Positions 21,865 to 28,853 of a stretch of DNA of 28,853 nt are shown here, in pieces (the stretch's first letter is position 1; each line of letters opens with the position of its first letter). The notes beneath the pieces are model-generated. The model was not told where the DNA came from and did no database searches. It was given only the letters and a program-made list of their open reading frames with translations. This stretch comes from DASVEG01 sp035540495. Its GTDB lineage: Bacteria > Actinomycetota > Acidimicrobiia > Acidimicrobiales > CADCTF01. The stretch spans positions 1-28,853 of the forward strand of contig DATLGL010000065.1 in the NCBI GenBank assembly GCA_035540495.1, written 5' to 3'. The translations under genes were made by a program, and so were the position numbers.

Positions 21865-22530
21865 GATCTCCGAGCACGACATCGGCGTCGAGCCCGCTCA
21901 GGTCCTCGAACGCGAAGCGGCCGGTCGCCACGAGCATGCAGCGGGCTCCGCCGGCCCGAGCGCACTCGAGATCGCGAGGCGTGTCACCGATGACCCACAC
22001 CTCCGATGGTGCGAACGAGCGGCCGTACTGCGCCTCCGCCTTCTCACGCGCGATCGGCACCAACTCGCGCCGGTCGTGGTGGTCGCTCCGGTACGCGCCG
22101 ACGTCGAGGTCGAACCACTTCTCGAGGTGGAAGGCGCCGAGCTTCACCGCCGCGTTCGCCGCGAGGTTGCCGGTGAGCACCGATTGCAGGACGTCGGGAT
22201 CTTCGTGCAGCCGCGGCAACAGCTCCTCGATGCCCGGGAGCACGTAGCCCTCTCCCGAATGCGGTCGGCGGCGGCCGCCAGCTCCGCTTCGAGGTGGCGC
22301 AGCACGTCGGGCAGGTGGCGGTCGACCTCGTCGTCGGCGACCTCCGCCAGCAGAAGGATCTCCCGCGCGATCTGCGGGTCGGTCTTGCCCGACATGGTCA
22401 CCTGGTCGAGGACGTCCGGCGACAGCTCCCGGGCGAGCGTTCGCGCGACAGCGGTGTCGAAGACCGTGCGGCCCGCCTCGCCCGCCTTGATGAGCGTGCC
22501 GTCGACGTCCCAGAGGACGAGGCGCTTCAC
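21824..22530 (-). pseudogene. HAD-superfamily hydrolase interrupted by a single-base frameshift
   Basis: Two minus-strand frames make one HAD phosphatase of about 235 aa. The N-terminal part from GTG 22530 reads MKRLVLWDVDGTLIKAG (D8, D10) through LAEVADDEVDRHLPDV to AADRIRE. The C-terminal part continues YVLPGIEELLPRLHEDPDV, QSVLTGNLAANAAVKLG and WVIGDTPRDLECARAGG to the stop. One base is missing near 22247-22256 (CCCTCTCCCG). All motifs (DxDGT, T/S in LTGN, GDTPRD) are intact, so a sequencing or assembly indel is as likely as a real lesion. Phosphoglycolate phosphatase-like. It follows the SCO6745-family gene by 4 nt. Confidence 0.85.
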
Positions 22531-22534
22531 CGGC

Positions 22535-23386
22535 TCATCCCGGTGCGCGGAACCCGAGCTCGCCGCTCGCGACGATCGCCTTCGACAGGGGCCGAGCCAG
22601 CGTGCGCAACCGGTCGCAGCCGTCGTCACCGATCGCCTCGTACGCGTACGTCGAGCGTTCGTCGGTGAGCGCCTCGACCCGCTCGCGATGGGAGCGCCCG
22701 TCAGCCGTCAGCCCGCCGTCGCCGTCGAGCCACCCCCTCGACCGCAGAGCTTCGACGCACGCATCCCACTCGTCGCGCGACCACGATCGCGACGACCGCA
22801 ACACCGAGGCCGGCACCTCGCCCGTTGCTGCGTGGATGACGAGGGCCTCGCATCCGCCCACTCCCTCCGCCGTCATCGCCGCGATGTGCGCGTCGCCGCG
22901 GAACTCGCGCAGCAGCGTCTGCGCGTGCCACAGCACGAGGTGAGGATCGCTCTCGTCGGGCCACGGGAGCGATGCGTGTCCCGCGAAGAGCGGCCGGCCC
23001 TCCGGCCGCTCCGCCGCTCGTTCGGCCGCACGTCGAGCGAGCGACGCGGCCTCCGCGACATCCTCCGACCGCGCCGCGTCGCCCAGCAGGCGCTGCAGCA
23101 CGCGGTCGACCACGTCCAGCCTCGCCGCGAGCACGTTGGAAGGCGACGTGATCTCCCACGCATCGACCATCGCCCGCCGCACGAAGTCCGGACGGAAGTT
23201 GAAGAAGGTGGCGATGACGACCTCGGGCGGCACGGTTCCCATCGCCGCCGCTCGTGCGACGAAGTAGCTCTGGTCACGACGCAGCCCGAGCCGGTCGTAG
23301 ATCTCGTCGCGTTCGGGTGCGAAGTACACGATGCCGTGCACCGGCTCCACGGTTCGCCAGGTCTTCCGCGCCACCACCGCTTCCAT
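22535..23386 (-). CDS. SCO6745-family protein (helical, function unknown)
   Basis: This 283-aa protein matches the SCO6745 family, common in actinobacteria: EPVHGIVYFAPERDEIYDRL near the start, then RAAAMGTVPPEVVIATFFNF, and WHAQTLLREFRGDAHIAAM in the middle. The C-terminal half looks like a winged-helix region (EWDACVEALRSRGWLDGDGG). Biochemical function is not established. TACTGT lies 7 nt before ATG 23386, a leaderless start. It is divergent from the cyclase gene (51 bp) and directly upstream of the HAD gene. Confidence 0.85.
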   Translation of the reverse strand: MEAVVARKTWRTVEPVHGIVYFAPERDEIYDRLGLRRDQSYFVARAAAMGTVPPEVVIATFFNFRPDFVRRAMVDAWEITSPSNVLAARLDVVDRVLQRLLGDAARSEDVAEAASLARRAAERAAERPEGRPLFAGHASLPWPDESDPHLVLWHAQTLLREFRGDAHIAAMTAEGVGGCEALVIHAATGEVPASVLRSSRSWSRDEWDACVEALRSRGWLDGDGGLTADGRSHRERVEALTDERSTYAYEAIGDDGCDRLRTLARPLSKAIVASGELGFRAPG

Positions 23387-23393
23387 CCCGGCG

Positions 23394-23430
23394 ACAGTAG
23401 GGGCTGCGCGCGCACGTCTACGTCTACGGT
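23394..23430. promoter_or_regulatory. Divergent leaderless promoters of the SCO6745-family and cyclase genes
   Basis: TACTGT (complement of 23394-23399) is 7 nt before ATG 23386, and TACGGT (23425-23430) is 7 nt before GTG 23438. No Shine-Dalgarno sequence precedes either start. Confidence 0.45.
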
Positions 23431-23437
23431 GCGCGGC

Positions 23438-24409
23438 GTGACGACCCTTCCCTCTTTCGACGAGCTGCCCATCCGCCGCGGCGCGCCGAAGGGCGCGGCG
23501 TGGGGGGTGTGGGGCGACGACGACGTGTTCGGTTGCCTCAACCTCCTGACGCCGGAGCGCGTCGTGGCAGCCGCCGGGCTCGTGCGGAAGGGAGCGGTCT
23601 TCGCGCTGAACCTCGACCAGCATCTGCCCGACCCGCCGCTCTTCGGTCGTGCCGCCCCCGAACACACCGTGCTCGGCGAAGGCGCGGGCCACGACGACCT
23701 CCTCTCGTTCAACACCCAGAGCTCGAGCCAATGGGACGGATTCCGCCACGTCGGCTCGGTACACGGCTTCTACAACGGCATCGCGGACGAAGAGCACGGC
23801 ATCCACCACTGGGCCCGGCGAGGCATCGCGGGTCGCGGCGTGCTGGCCGACGTCGCACGGTGGCGCGAATCCGTCGGGCGGCCGGTCGCGCCCGACGCTC
23901 CCGACCCGATCGAGTGCGATGACATCGAGGCGACGCTCGAGGCGCAGGGAACAGCGCTGCAGGAAGGCGACGTCCTCCTCCTGCGCACCGGGTGGCTCAG
24001 CTGGTACCGGTCGCTCGACGCCCGCGGGCGCGCCGACACCGCATCGTCACTCAAAGCGCCCGGCATCCGGCCGGGCGTCGCCACCGCGAAGTGGATGTGG
24101 GACCGTCACGTCGCGGCACTCGCCGCCGACAACCCTGCGGTCGAGGTGTGGCCCCTCGGATCTCTCCTCGGTGATCTCGATCCCGAGCAGCGTCGAGCGA
24201 TGCGCAACGATCCTGACGCCGCGCCGGAGATCTTCGTGCACACCGCGCTCCTTCCGCTGCTGGGGCTACCGCTCGGGGAGCTGTGGGATCTCGATCCGCT
24301 CGCCGACGATTGCGCGGCCGACGGGACGTACGAGTTCCTGTTCACGTCGGCCCCGCTCAACGTGCGCGGCGGCGTGGCCTCGCCACCCAACGCGCTCGCG
24401 ATCAAGTGA
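23438..24409 (+). CDS. Cyclase-family protein (KynB-like metal-dependent hydrolase)
   Basis: This 323-aa protein belongs to PF04199 (putative cyclase, KynB/arylformamidase fold). Visible are WGDDDVFGCLNLLTPERV, an FNTQSSSQWDGFRHVGS block where the family's metal-binding HxGTHxD is replaced by SSQWDGFRH, EHGIHHWARRGIAGRGVLAD, and a C-terminal VHTALLPLLGLPLGELWDL. It resembles the longer actinobacterial cyclase-family variant rather than tryptophan-pathway KynB. The substrate is unknown. It starts at GTG with TACGGT 7 nt before. A PPOX enzyme gene converges 3' of it. Confidence 0.85.
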   Translation: MTTLPSFDELPIRRGAPKGAAWGVWGDDDVFGCLNLLTPERVVAAAGLVRKGAVFALNLDQHLPDPPLFGRAAPEHTVLGEGAGHDDLLSFNTQSSSQWDGFRHVGSVHGFYNGIADEEHGIHHWARRGIAGRGVLADVARWRESVGRPVAPDAPDPIECDDIEATLEAQGTALQEGDVLLLRTGWLSWYRSLDARGRADTASSLKAPGIRPGVATAKWMWDRHVAALAADNPAVEVWPLGSLLGDLDPEQRRAMRNDPDAAPEIFVHTALLPLLGLPLGELWDLDPLADDCAADGTYEFLFTSAPLNVRGGVASPPNALAIK

Positions 24410-24419
24410 CGGCCGAGCG

Positions 24420-24830
24420 TCAGCCCGCGCGGTCCGGGCCGGCCCTCGTCACGGTGATCCGCAGCAGCACCCGCCGATCGCGCACCATCGCGGCGCGGTA
24501 GTCGTCCCAGTCGGGGTGCTCGCCGCTGATGCGACGGTAGTAGTCGACGAGGCCATCCATCGCCTCCGGAAGGCGGACGATCTCCGCGTCGCCGTCGACG
24601 TAGACCCACCGTCCGAAGAACTGATCGGTGAAGGCGCAGATCGTCACGCGCGGATCCCGCTCGATGTTCTTCGTCTTCAGCGCGGTCTCTCGGGTGGACA
24701 CGATCACCTTGCCGTCGTCGTCGACGCCTGCAGTGATGGGCGTGAGCTGCGGGCGGCCGTCGCGACGTGTGGTGGCGAGTACCGCTCGGTGGTTCTCCCG
24801 CAAGAACGTCAGGGCTTCAGCTGCTTCCAC
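24420..24830 (-). CDS. PPOX-class F420-dependent oxidoreductase
   Basis: This 136-aa split-barrel flavin/deazaflavin enzyme reads FLRENHRAVLATTRRDGRPQ near the start, then VIVSTRETALKTKNIERDPR, and VYVDGDAEIVRL in the middle. The Arg/Lys pattern fits the F420-binding PPOX subfamily (TIGR03618 type) of actinobacteria. The substrate is unknown; F420H2-dependent reduction of quinone-like or aflatoxin-like compounds is known for relatives. It is divergent from the cyclase-ATPase gene with 17 bp between the start codons. Confidence 0.88.
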   Translation of the reverse strand: MEAAEALTFLRENHRAVLATTRRDGRPQLTPITAGVDDDGKVIVSTRETALKTKNIERDPRVTICAFTDQFFGRWVYVDGDAEIVRLPEAMDGLVDYYRRISGEHPDWDDYRAAMVRDRRVLLRITVTRAGPDRAG

Positions 24831-24835
24831 CCTTC

Positions 24836-24841
24836 TATCCT
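24836..24841 (+). promoter_or_regulatory. -10 element TATCCT, leaderless type, for the adenylate cyclase gene
   Basis: Six nt separate it from GTG 24848. It is within the 17-bp gap and overlaps the region just upstream of the divergent PPOX gene. Confidence 0.5.
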
Positions 24842-24847
24842 TGCCCC

Positions 24848-27800
24848 GTGGAGTGCCCAGCGTGCCGAGCCTCGGTACCGGAAGGCAGCCGGTTCTGTCC
24901 GTCGTGCGGGCAGGCCCTGCGGAGCCGGTCCGAGGAGCGCCGCGTGGTGACGGTGCTCTTCGCCGATCTCGTCGGGTTCACCGGCCTCTCCGAAGGCGTC
25001 GACCCGGAACAGCTCAAGAACCTCGTCGACCGGGCATTCCAGCGGCTCATCACCGACATCACCAACCACGGCGGACGGGTCGACAAGATCGTCGGCGACC
25101 AGATCATGGCGCTGTTCGGCGCACCGGTCGCCCACGAGGACGACGCCGAGCGGGCCGTGCGGGCGGCGCTGCAGATGCAGCACACGCTGCGAGCGTTCGC
25201 GGAGGAGGTCGGGATCCCGATCCACATGCGCGTCGGCGTCAACACCGGCGAGTCGCTCGTCGGCACGCTGCGAGCGGGCGGCGAGTACACGGCCATGGGT
25301 GACGCGGTGAACGTGGCGAGCCGGCTGCAGACGTGGGCCCGACCTGGTCACGTCGTCGTCGGGCCGACCACCTTCGAGCAGACGAAGGAGGTCGTGGGCT
25401 ACGAGGCGGTCGGGTCCATCCAGGTGCGCGGCCGCGAGGAACCGGTCGAGGCGTACATCGCGACCGAGACGCTCGCGCCGCCGGGTCACCGGCCCCGCCG
25501 TCACCGCAGTCCGCTGAAGGGCCGCGACAACGAGATCTCCATCCTTTGCACCGCGCTCGAGATGGCGCTGCGGCGACGGCGGCCTCACGTGCTGGTGCTC
25601 CTCGGCGAGGCCGGCATCGGCAAGAGCCGCTTGGCCGATGAGCTGACGCGGTCGGCCCGTGACAGTCACGACGCGCTCGTGCTCCAGGGCCAGTGCGTCC
25701 CTTACGGCGAGGCGAACCTGTGGTGGCCGGTCGCCGAGGCGGTGCGCCAGGCGCTCGGCATCGACCCGACCGACACCGCCGAAGACGCCACGCGGAAGAC
25801 GCACGAGAAGGTCGCGTGGGGCATCGGCAAGCCGGCCGACCATCCCGACACGGTGCGGGCCGTCGACGGGCTGCTCTACCTCCTCGGCCTGCCATCGAGC
25901 CTTCAGGACGTCGAGCCGGCACGGGCACGTGAAGACGCGACCCGGGCGTTCATCGGACTGCTGCAGGTGATGGCCCACATGCACCCGCTCGTGCTTGTGC
26001 TGTCGGAGCTCCATTGGGCCGACCCGCTCGTCCTGGATCTCGTCGACCGACTCCCCGACCGGATGCGCGGCCTGCCGTTCGTGCTCGTGGCCACCGCCCG
26101 CACGGAGCTCGAGGAGCGATGGACGCCGAAGCCGGCGGGACGCAGCCTCGTCATCCTCCAACTCGACCCGCTCGACCGTGCCGCCGCTGCCGAGCTCGTC
26201 GAGGCGCTTCTCGACGGTGCCGGGCGGCGCGACCTCGTCGACGCGGTGCTCGACCGTGCCGGGGGCAACCCGTTCTTCCTCGAGGAGCTCACCGCCCTCC
26301 TTCACCAGACCGAACGCAACGAGACCCAACTTCCCGCGACGCTGCGGGGTTTGGTGGCCACCCGCCTCGACGCCCTTCCAGGGTCGGAGCGGCGGGTGCT
26401 CGACCACGCGGCTGTCGTGGGCCGGCTCGGGTCGGTCGAAGCGCTCGACGCGCTCGACGACACCGGCGACGGAGCCGTACGGCGTGCTCTGTCGTCGCTG
26501 GCCGCGCGCGACTTCCTCGCGGTCGACGGATCGGAGTGGTCGTTCCGCTCCGACCTCGTTCGCGAGGTCGCGTACGAGACCCTCACCAAGGCCGAGCGCG
26601 CCCGCCACCACGCCACCCTGGGAACGTTCCTCGCCTGCCAAGCCAAGGAGCGCGACCGCGAGCGCGAGCAGCTGGAGGCGATCGCTCACCATCTGGGCGT
26701 GGCAGCCGAGCTGGTGCGCGATCTCGGCGCTGTCGACGGCGTGCCGTCGAGCGTGCTCGACGAAGCGTTGGACTCGATCTCCCGAGCAGCCGAGCAGGCC
26801 GAGCGGCGCGAGACGCCGGCAGTCGTCGCCCGCCTCGCCGACCGAGCGCTCGCGCTGCTCCCGGCCGACCGCCGGGAGATGCGCCGGCACTTCCTCGTCA
26901 GGCGCGCCCGTGCCCGCACGCTCATGCGCCAGACCGACGCGGCCCGGGCGGACGTGGCACAGGTGATGGCCGATGCCGAGACCGAGGGCGACGCCTGGGC
27001 GGCGGCAGCGGCGCTCACCGTGCGAGGCCAGATCGAGCAGTCGGAGGGCGCGCTCTACGAGTCGGTCGCGAACCTCGACGAGGCGATCGCCCGATGGCGG
27101 AAGATCGGCGACCGGGCGGGCGAGGCCGATGCCCTTCGGCTGCGCGGCGTCACCGACATGTTCCTGGGACGGCTGGCCTCGGCGGACGAGACCATCACGA
27201 AGGCGTTCGATCTCTTCGTCGAGCTCGACGACCGGCGCGGCCAGGCGTGGGCCCAGTGGACGACCGCGTGGATCGCCTTCACCGGCGGCGACATCGAACG
27301 TGCCGAGGAGCAGATCGACGAGTCGGTGAAGGTCTTCGAGGAGATCGGCGACTACGGCGGGCTGGCCTGGGCGCACGGCTTGCTCGCGTGGGTCCGGCTG
27401 CAGCAGGGCTTCCTCGACGAAGCCGATCGACTGGCGGAGCTCTCGATGCGTGAAGTCGATCGCGAGAGCGATCGATGGGCGCTCGGGATGATGCTCATGC
27501 TGCGGTCGTCGACCCGGTTGTGGCGGGGCCTCACCGAGGACGCCATCCGGCTCGCCACCGAGGCTCGCGACACCTTCCACGCGATCGGCGACACCACGGG
27601 CGAGCTGCGCGCCGCAGTCACGCTCGCGCGGGCCCACGTGCATGCCGGCCGCATCCGCACGGCCGACGACCTCCTCCGATCGGCGCGCCGCATGGCCGAG
27701 CGCGAGCTCGATCCGGAGATCCGCTCGCTCGGCTCGTTGATCGCGACCGGTAGCGGCATCCAGGTGGGTGACGTCACTCGAGCCGCGGAGCTGGTCGGCC

Positions 27801-28339
27801 GGCTGGCGGACGCCACGACCGGCACGTCCGGTCCGGACGAGGACGTCTACATCGGCCTCGCGCTGTTGCAGCTGGCTCGCCCGGACGACGCGGTGACGAG
27901 GCTCCGCGCCGCGTACGACGGAGCCAAGGGACCGGGACTCCGGGCCAACGCCGGATCCGCGCTGGCGCTCGCACTGGCGGTCGCGGGGCGGTTCGACGAG
28001 GCGCTCGAGCTCGCGGATGCGCTCGGCGATGCCCAGAGGCCGAACGAAGGCACCTACCTCGACCGGATCACGACCGCCTACGCCCGAGGCTTCGCCCGCT
28101 TGCGGCGCGACGCCGACGCGGCCTTCGAGGAGCTGCAGCGCGCCGTCACCATCGCCGACGGCACGGGGGATCTGCTGTCGCAGGCGTTGAGCCGGCTCGC
28201 GTTGGCTCGGGCGATGGAGGCTCGGTGGCACCCGCGCACCGGCCCGGCCCTGCAGGAGGCGCACGCCCGCCTCACGGCGATCGGCCTCGACTCCACCGCG
28301 TGGGACGACGTCTTCCGCCGCGCCGCCCGCGCGGCCTGA
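24848..28339 (+). CDS. Zinc-ribbon / class III adenylate cyclase / STAND ATPase / TPR protein
   Basis: This 1163-aa signalling protein has, in order: a zinc ribbon (C3, C6, C17, C20); a class III nucleotide cyclase domain at about 31-200; an AAA/STAND-type ATPase with Walker A GEAGIGKS (253-260) and a Walker-B-like LVLVLSELHWAD; and TPR-like helical repeats from about 660 to the end. The cyclase residues are intact: metal Asp D40 (FADLVGFT) and D84 (KIVGDQIM), K80, and N155/R159 (GDAVNVASRL). It is probably an active cyclase gated by nucleotide and partner binding. TATCCT six nt before GTG 24848 supports that start. Its ligand is unknown. Confidence 0.93.
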   Translation: MECPACRASVPEGSRFCPSCGQALRSRSEERRVVTVLFADLVGFTGLSEGVDPEQLKNLVDRAFQRLITDITNHGGRVDKIVGDQIMALFGAPVAHEDDAERAVRAALQMQHTLRAFAEEVGIPIHMRVGVNTGESLVGTLRAGGEYTAMGDAVNVASRLQTWARPGHVVVGPTTFEQTKEVVGYEAVGSIQVRGREEPVEAYIATETLAPPGHRPRRHRSPLKGRDNEISILCTALEMALRRRRPHVLVLLGEAGIGKSRLADELTRSARDSHDALVLQGQCVPYGEANLWWPVAEAVRQALGIDPTDTAEDATRKTHEKVAWGIGKPADHPDTVRAVDGLLYLLGLPSSLQDVEPARAREDATRAFIGLLQVMAHMHPLVLVLSELHWADPLVLDLVDRLPDRMRGLPFVLVATARTELEERWTPKPAGRSLVILQLDPLDRAAAAELVEALLDGAGRRDLVDAVLDRAGGNPFFLEELTALLHQTERNETQLPATLRGLVATRLDALPGSERRVLDHAAVVGRLGSVEALDALDDTGDGAVRRALSSLAARDFLAVDGSEWSFRSDLVREVAYETLTKAERARHHATLGTFLACQAKERDREREQLEAIAHHLGVAAELVRDLGAVDGVPSSVLDEALDSISRAAEQAERRETPAVVARLADRALALLPADRREMRRHFLVRRARARTLMRQTDAARADVAQVMADAETEGDAWAAAAALTVRGQIEQSEGALYESVANLDEAIARWRKIGDRAGEADALRLRGVTDMFLGRLASADETITKAFDLFVELDDRRGQAWAQWTTAWIAFTGGDIERAEEQIDESVKVFEEIGDYGGLAWAHGLLAWVRLQQGFLDEADRLAELSMREVDRESDRWALGMMLMLRSSTRLWRGLTEDAIRLATEARDTFHAIGDTTGELRAAVTLARAHVHAGRIRTADDLLRSARRMAERELDPEIRSLGSLIATGSGIQVGDVTRAAELVGRLADATTGTSGPDEDVYIGLALLQLARPDDAVTRLRAAYDGAKGPGLRANAGSALALALAVAGRFDEALELADALGDAQRPNEGTYLDRITTAYARGFARLRRDADAAFEELQRAVTIADGTGDLLSQALSRLALARAMEARWHPRTGPALQEAHARLTAIGLDSTAWDDVFRRAARAA

Positions 28340-28352
28340 GGCATTCGTCACA

Positions 28353-28388
28353 CCTCGGGTCGCCCGGGGCGAGAGGCGCATATTGCGC
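28353..28388 (+). terminator. Possible hairpin terminator and adjoining inverted repeat
   Basis: After the cyclase stop, CCTC-(GGG)-TCGCC-CGG-GGCGA-GAGG (28353-28376) forms a bulged hairpin, and GCGCA-TAT-TGCGC (28376-28388) is a second, perfect one. No T-tract follows, so intrinsic termination is uncertain. The second repeat could equally be an operator of the hemerythrin-like gene. Confidence 0.3.
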
Positions 28389-28401
28389 CCGGACCTCGGG
28401 A

Positions 28402-28853
28402 ATGCACAGTTCCATGAACGCCCTCACCCTCCTGAAGCAGGACCACGGCAACGTCGAGGAGCTGTTCCATCGGTTCGAGACGTGCGAGCCCGGCGACACC
28501 GTCGAGATGGGCCGCATCCGCGACAAGGTGATCGAGCACCTCGCGAAGCACTCGCAGATCGAGGAGCAGGTCTTCTATCCCGCCGTGCGCGCCAAGCTCG
28601 GTGACGAGAACGCCTTCGAGGTCCTGGAGGGCCTCGAAGAGCATCACGTCGTCAAGCAGACCCTGAGCGAGCTCGAGAAGATGTCGCCGGCCCACGACCG
28701 CTTCCGGGCGAAGATGACGGTCCTCATCGAGAGCGTGCGCCACCACGTCAAGGAAGAGGAAGAGGAGCTCTTCGAGAAGGTCCGCGAGAACTTCACGATC
28801 GAGGAGCTCAACGACCTCGGCGAGACGATGGAGAACATCAAGCCGGCGATGCC
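28402..28853 (+). CDS. Hemerythrin HHE-domain protein (3' end beyond window)
   Basis: The frame is open to the window end, so it is incomplete at the C-terminus; 150 residues are seen. HHE-type iron ligands are visible: QDHGNVEELF, HLAKHSQIEEQVFYP, EHHVVKQ and HHVKEEEEELF. Such proteins bind a di-iron centre and sense or carry oxygen, NO or peroxide, or repair iron-sulfur clusters. Start could be ATG 28402 or ATG 28414 (MNALTLLKQDHG); no Shine-Dalgarno sequence decides it, but 28414 gives the usual compact N-terminus. Confidence 0.85.
   Translation, partial: MHSSMNALTLLKQDHGNVEELFHRFETCEPGDTVEMGRIRDKVIEHLAKHSQIEEQVFYPAVRAKLGDENAFEVLEGLEEHHVVKQTLSELEKMSPAHDRFRAKMTVLIESVRHHVKEEEEELFEKVRENFTIEELNDLGETMENIKPAM

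Noticed and set aside
24809..28381. A 1190-residue open frame on the minus strand, opposite the cyclase-ATPase gene
   Set aside because: It is Arg/Gly/His-rich with no recognisable domains, and the plus-strand frame has intact motifs throughout. Long antisense frames are normal at this GC content.
1..28853. CRISPR array, insertion sequence, prophage or rRNA
   Set aside because: No spaced direct repeats, transposase, phage structural gene or rRNA sequence was seen.

Overview
The window is a gene-dense, very GC-rich chromosomal segment of an actinobacterium, most likely an Acidimicrobiia/Ilumatobacter-like lineage. The placement rests on gene content: a BldC-like regulator next to proC, the mycothiol glycosyltransferase MshA, nickel superoxide dismutase with its maturation protease, an F420-type PPOX enzyme, an SCO6745-family protein and an RsiG-like anti-sigma protein. 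Taxonomy is inferred, not computed. About 33 protein genes and one tRNA are supported. There is no CRISPR array, insertion sequence or rRNA, and no stretch longer than about 150 bases lacks a gene.

Layout. 1-260 is an 89-bp perfect inverted repeat at the window edge, enclosing the 3' end of a Pro/Thr-rich protein gene and probably a fold-back artefact. A stand-alone receiver protein follows on +. A minus-strand block (650-5119) runs MFS transporter (frameshifted), M23 peptidase, proC, bldC-like regulator, SAM hydrolase and a one-helix micro-protein. The next minus-strand operon (8063-5272) is rsiG-like, XRE regulator, mshA and a YbjN-like protein. A HAD phosphatase and the divergent sodX/sodN pair follow. 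The tightly overlapping operon 12279-9559 (minus) encodes MaoC dehydratase, a MoaD/ThiS-like sulfur carrier without a standard start codon, a polytopic membrane protein and an APH-fold kinase. On + come a histidine phosphatase, a second APH-fold kinase and a YgjP-like metalloprotease.

14386-17062 (minus) is DksA/TraR-like protein, ABC1/UbiB kinase and alpha/beta hydrolase. At 17164-17236 lies tRNA-Lys(UUU), whose sequence is overlapped on the opposite strand by the end of an HNH endonuclease gene with a LexA-type SOS box in its promoter. Then come a thiamine-binding-family protein and an S9 peptidase (minus), nudC and a 5-formyl-THF cyclo-ligase-like gene (+), a second frameshifted HAD gene and an SCO6745-family gene (minus), a KynB-type cyclase (+), an F420 PPOX enzyme (minus), a large adenylate-cyclase/ATPase/TPR protein (+) and a hemerythrin-like protein cut by the window end.

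Themes. Many genes lack a ribosome binding site and instead carry a TANNNT -10 element 6-8 nt before the start codon, the signature of leaderless transcription. Redox and thiol defence recurs (mycothiol, NiSOD, F420, NudC). Signalling genes (receiver, RsiG-like c-di-GMP sensor, class III cyclase) are scattered rather than in one pathway. The most unusual signals are the RsiG-like protein heading the mshA operon, the SOS-box HNH gene on the tRNA, the shared CATG start of sodN/sodX, and the MoaD-like gene starting at GTA.
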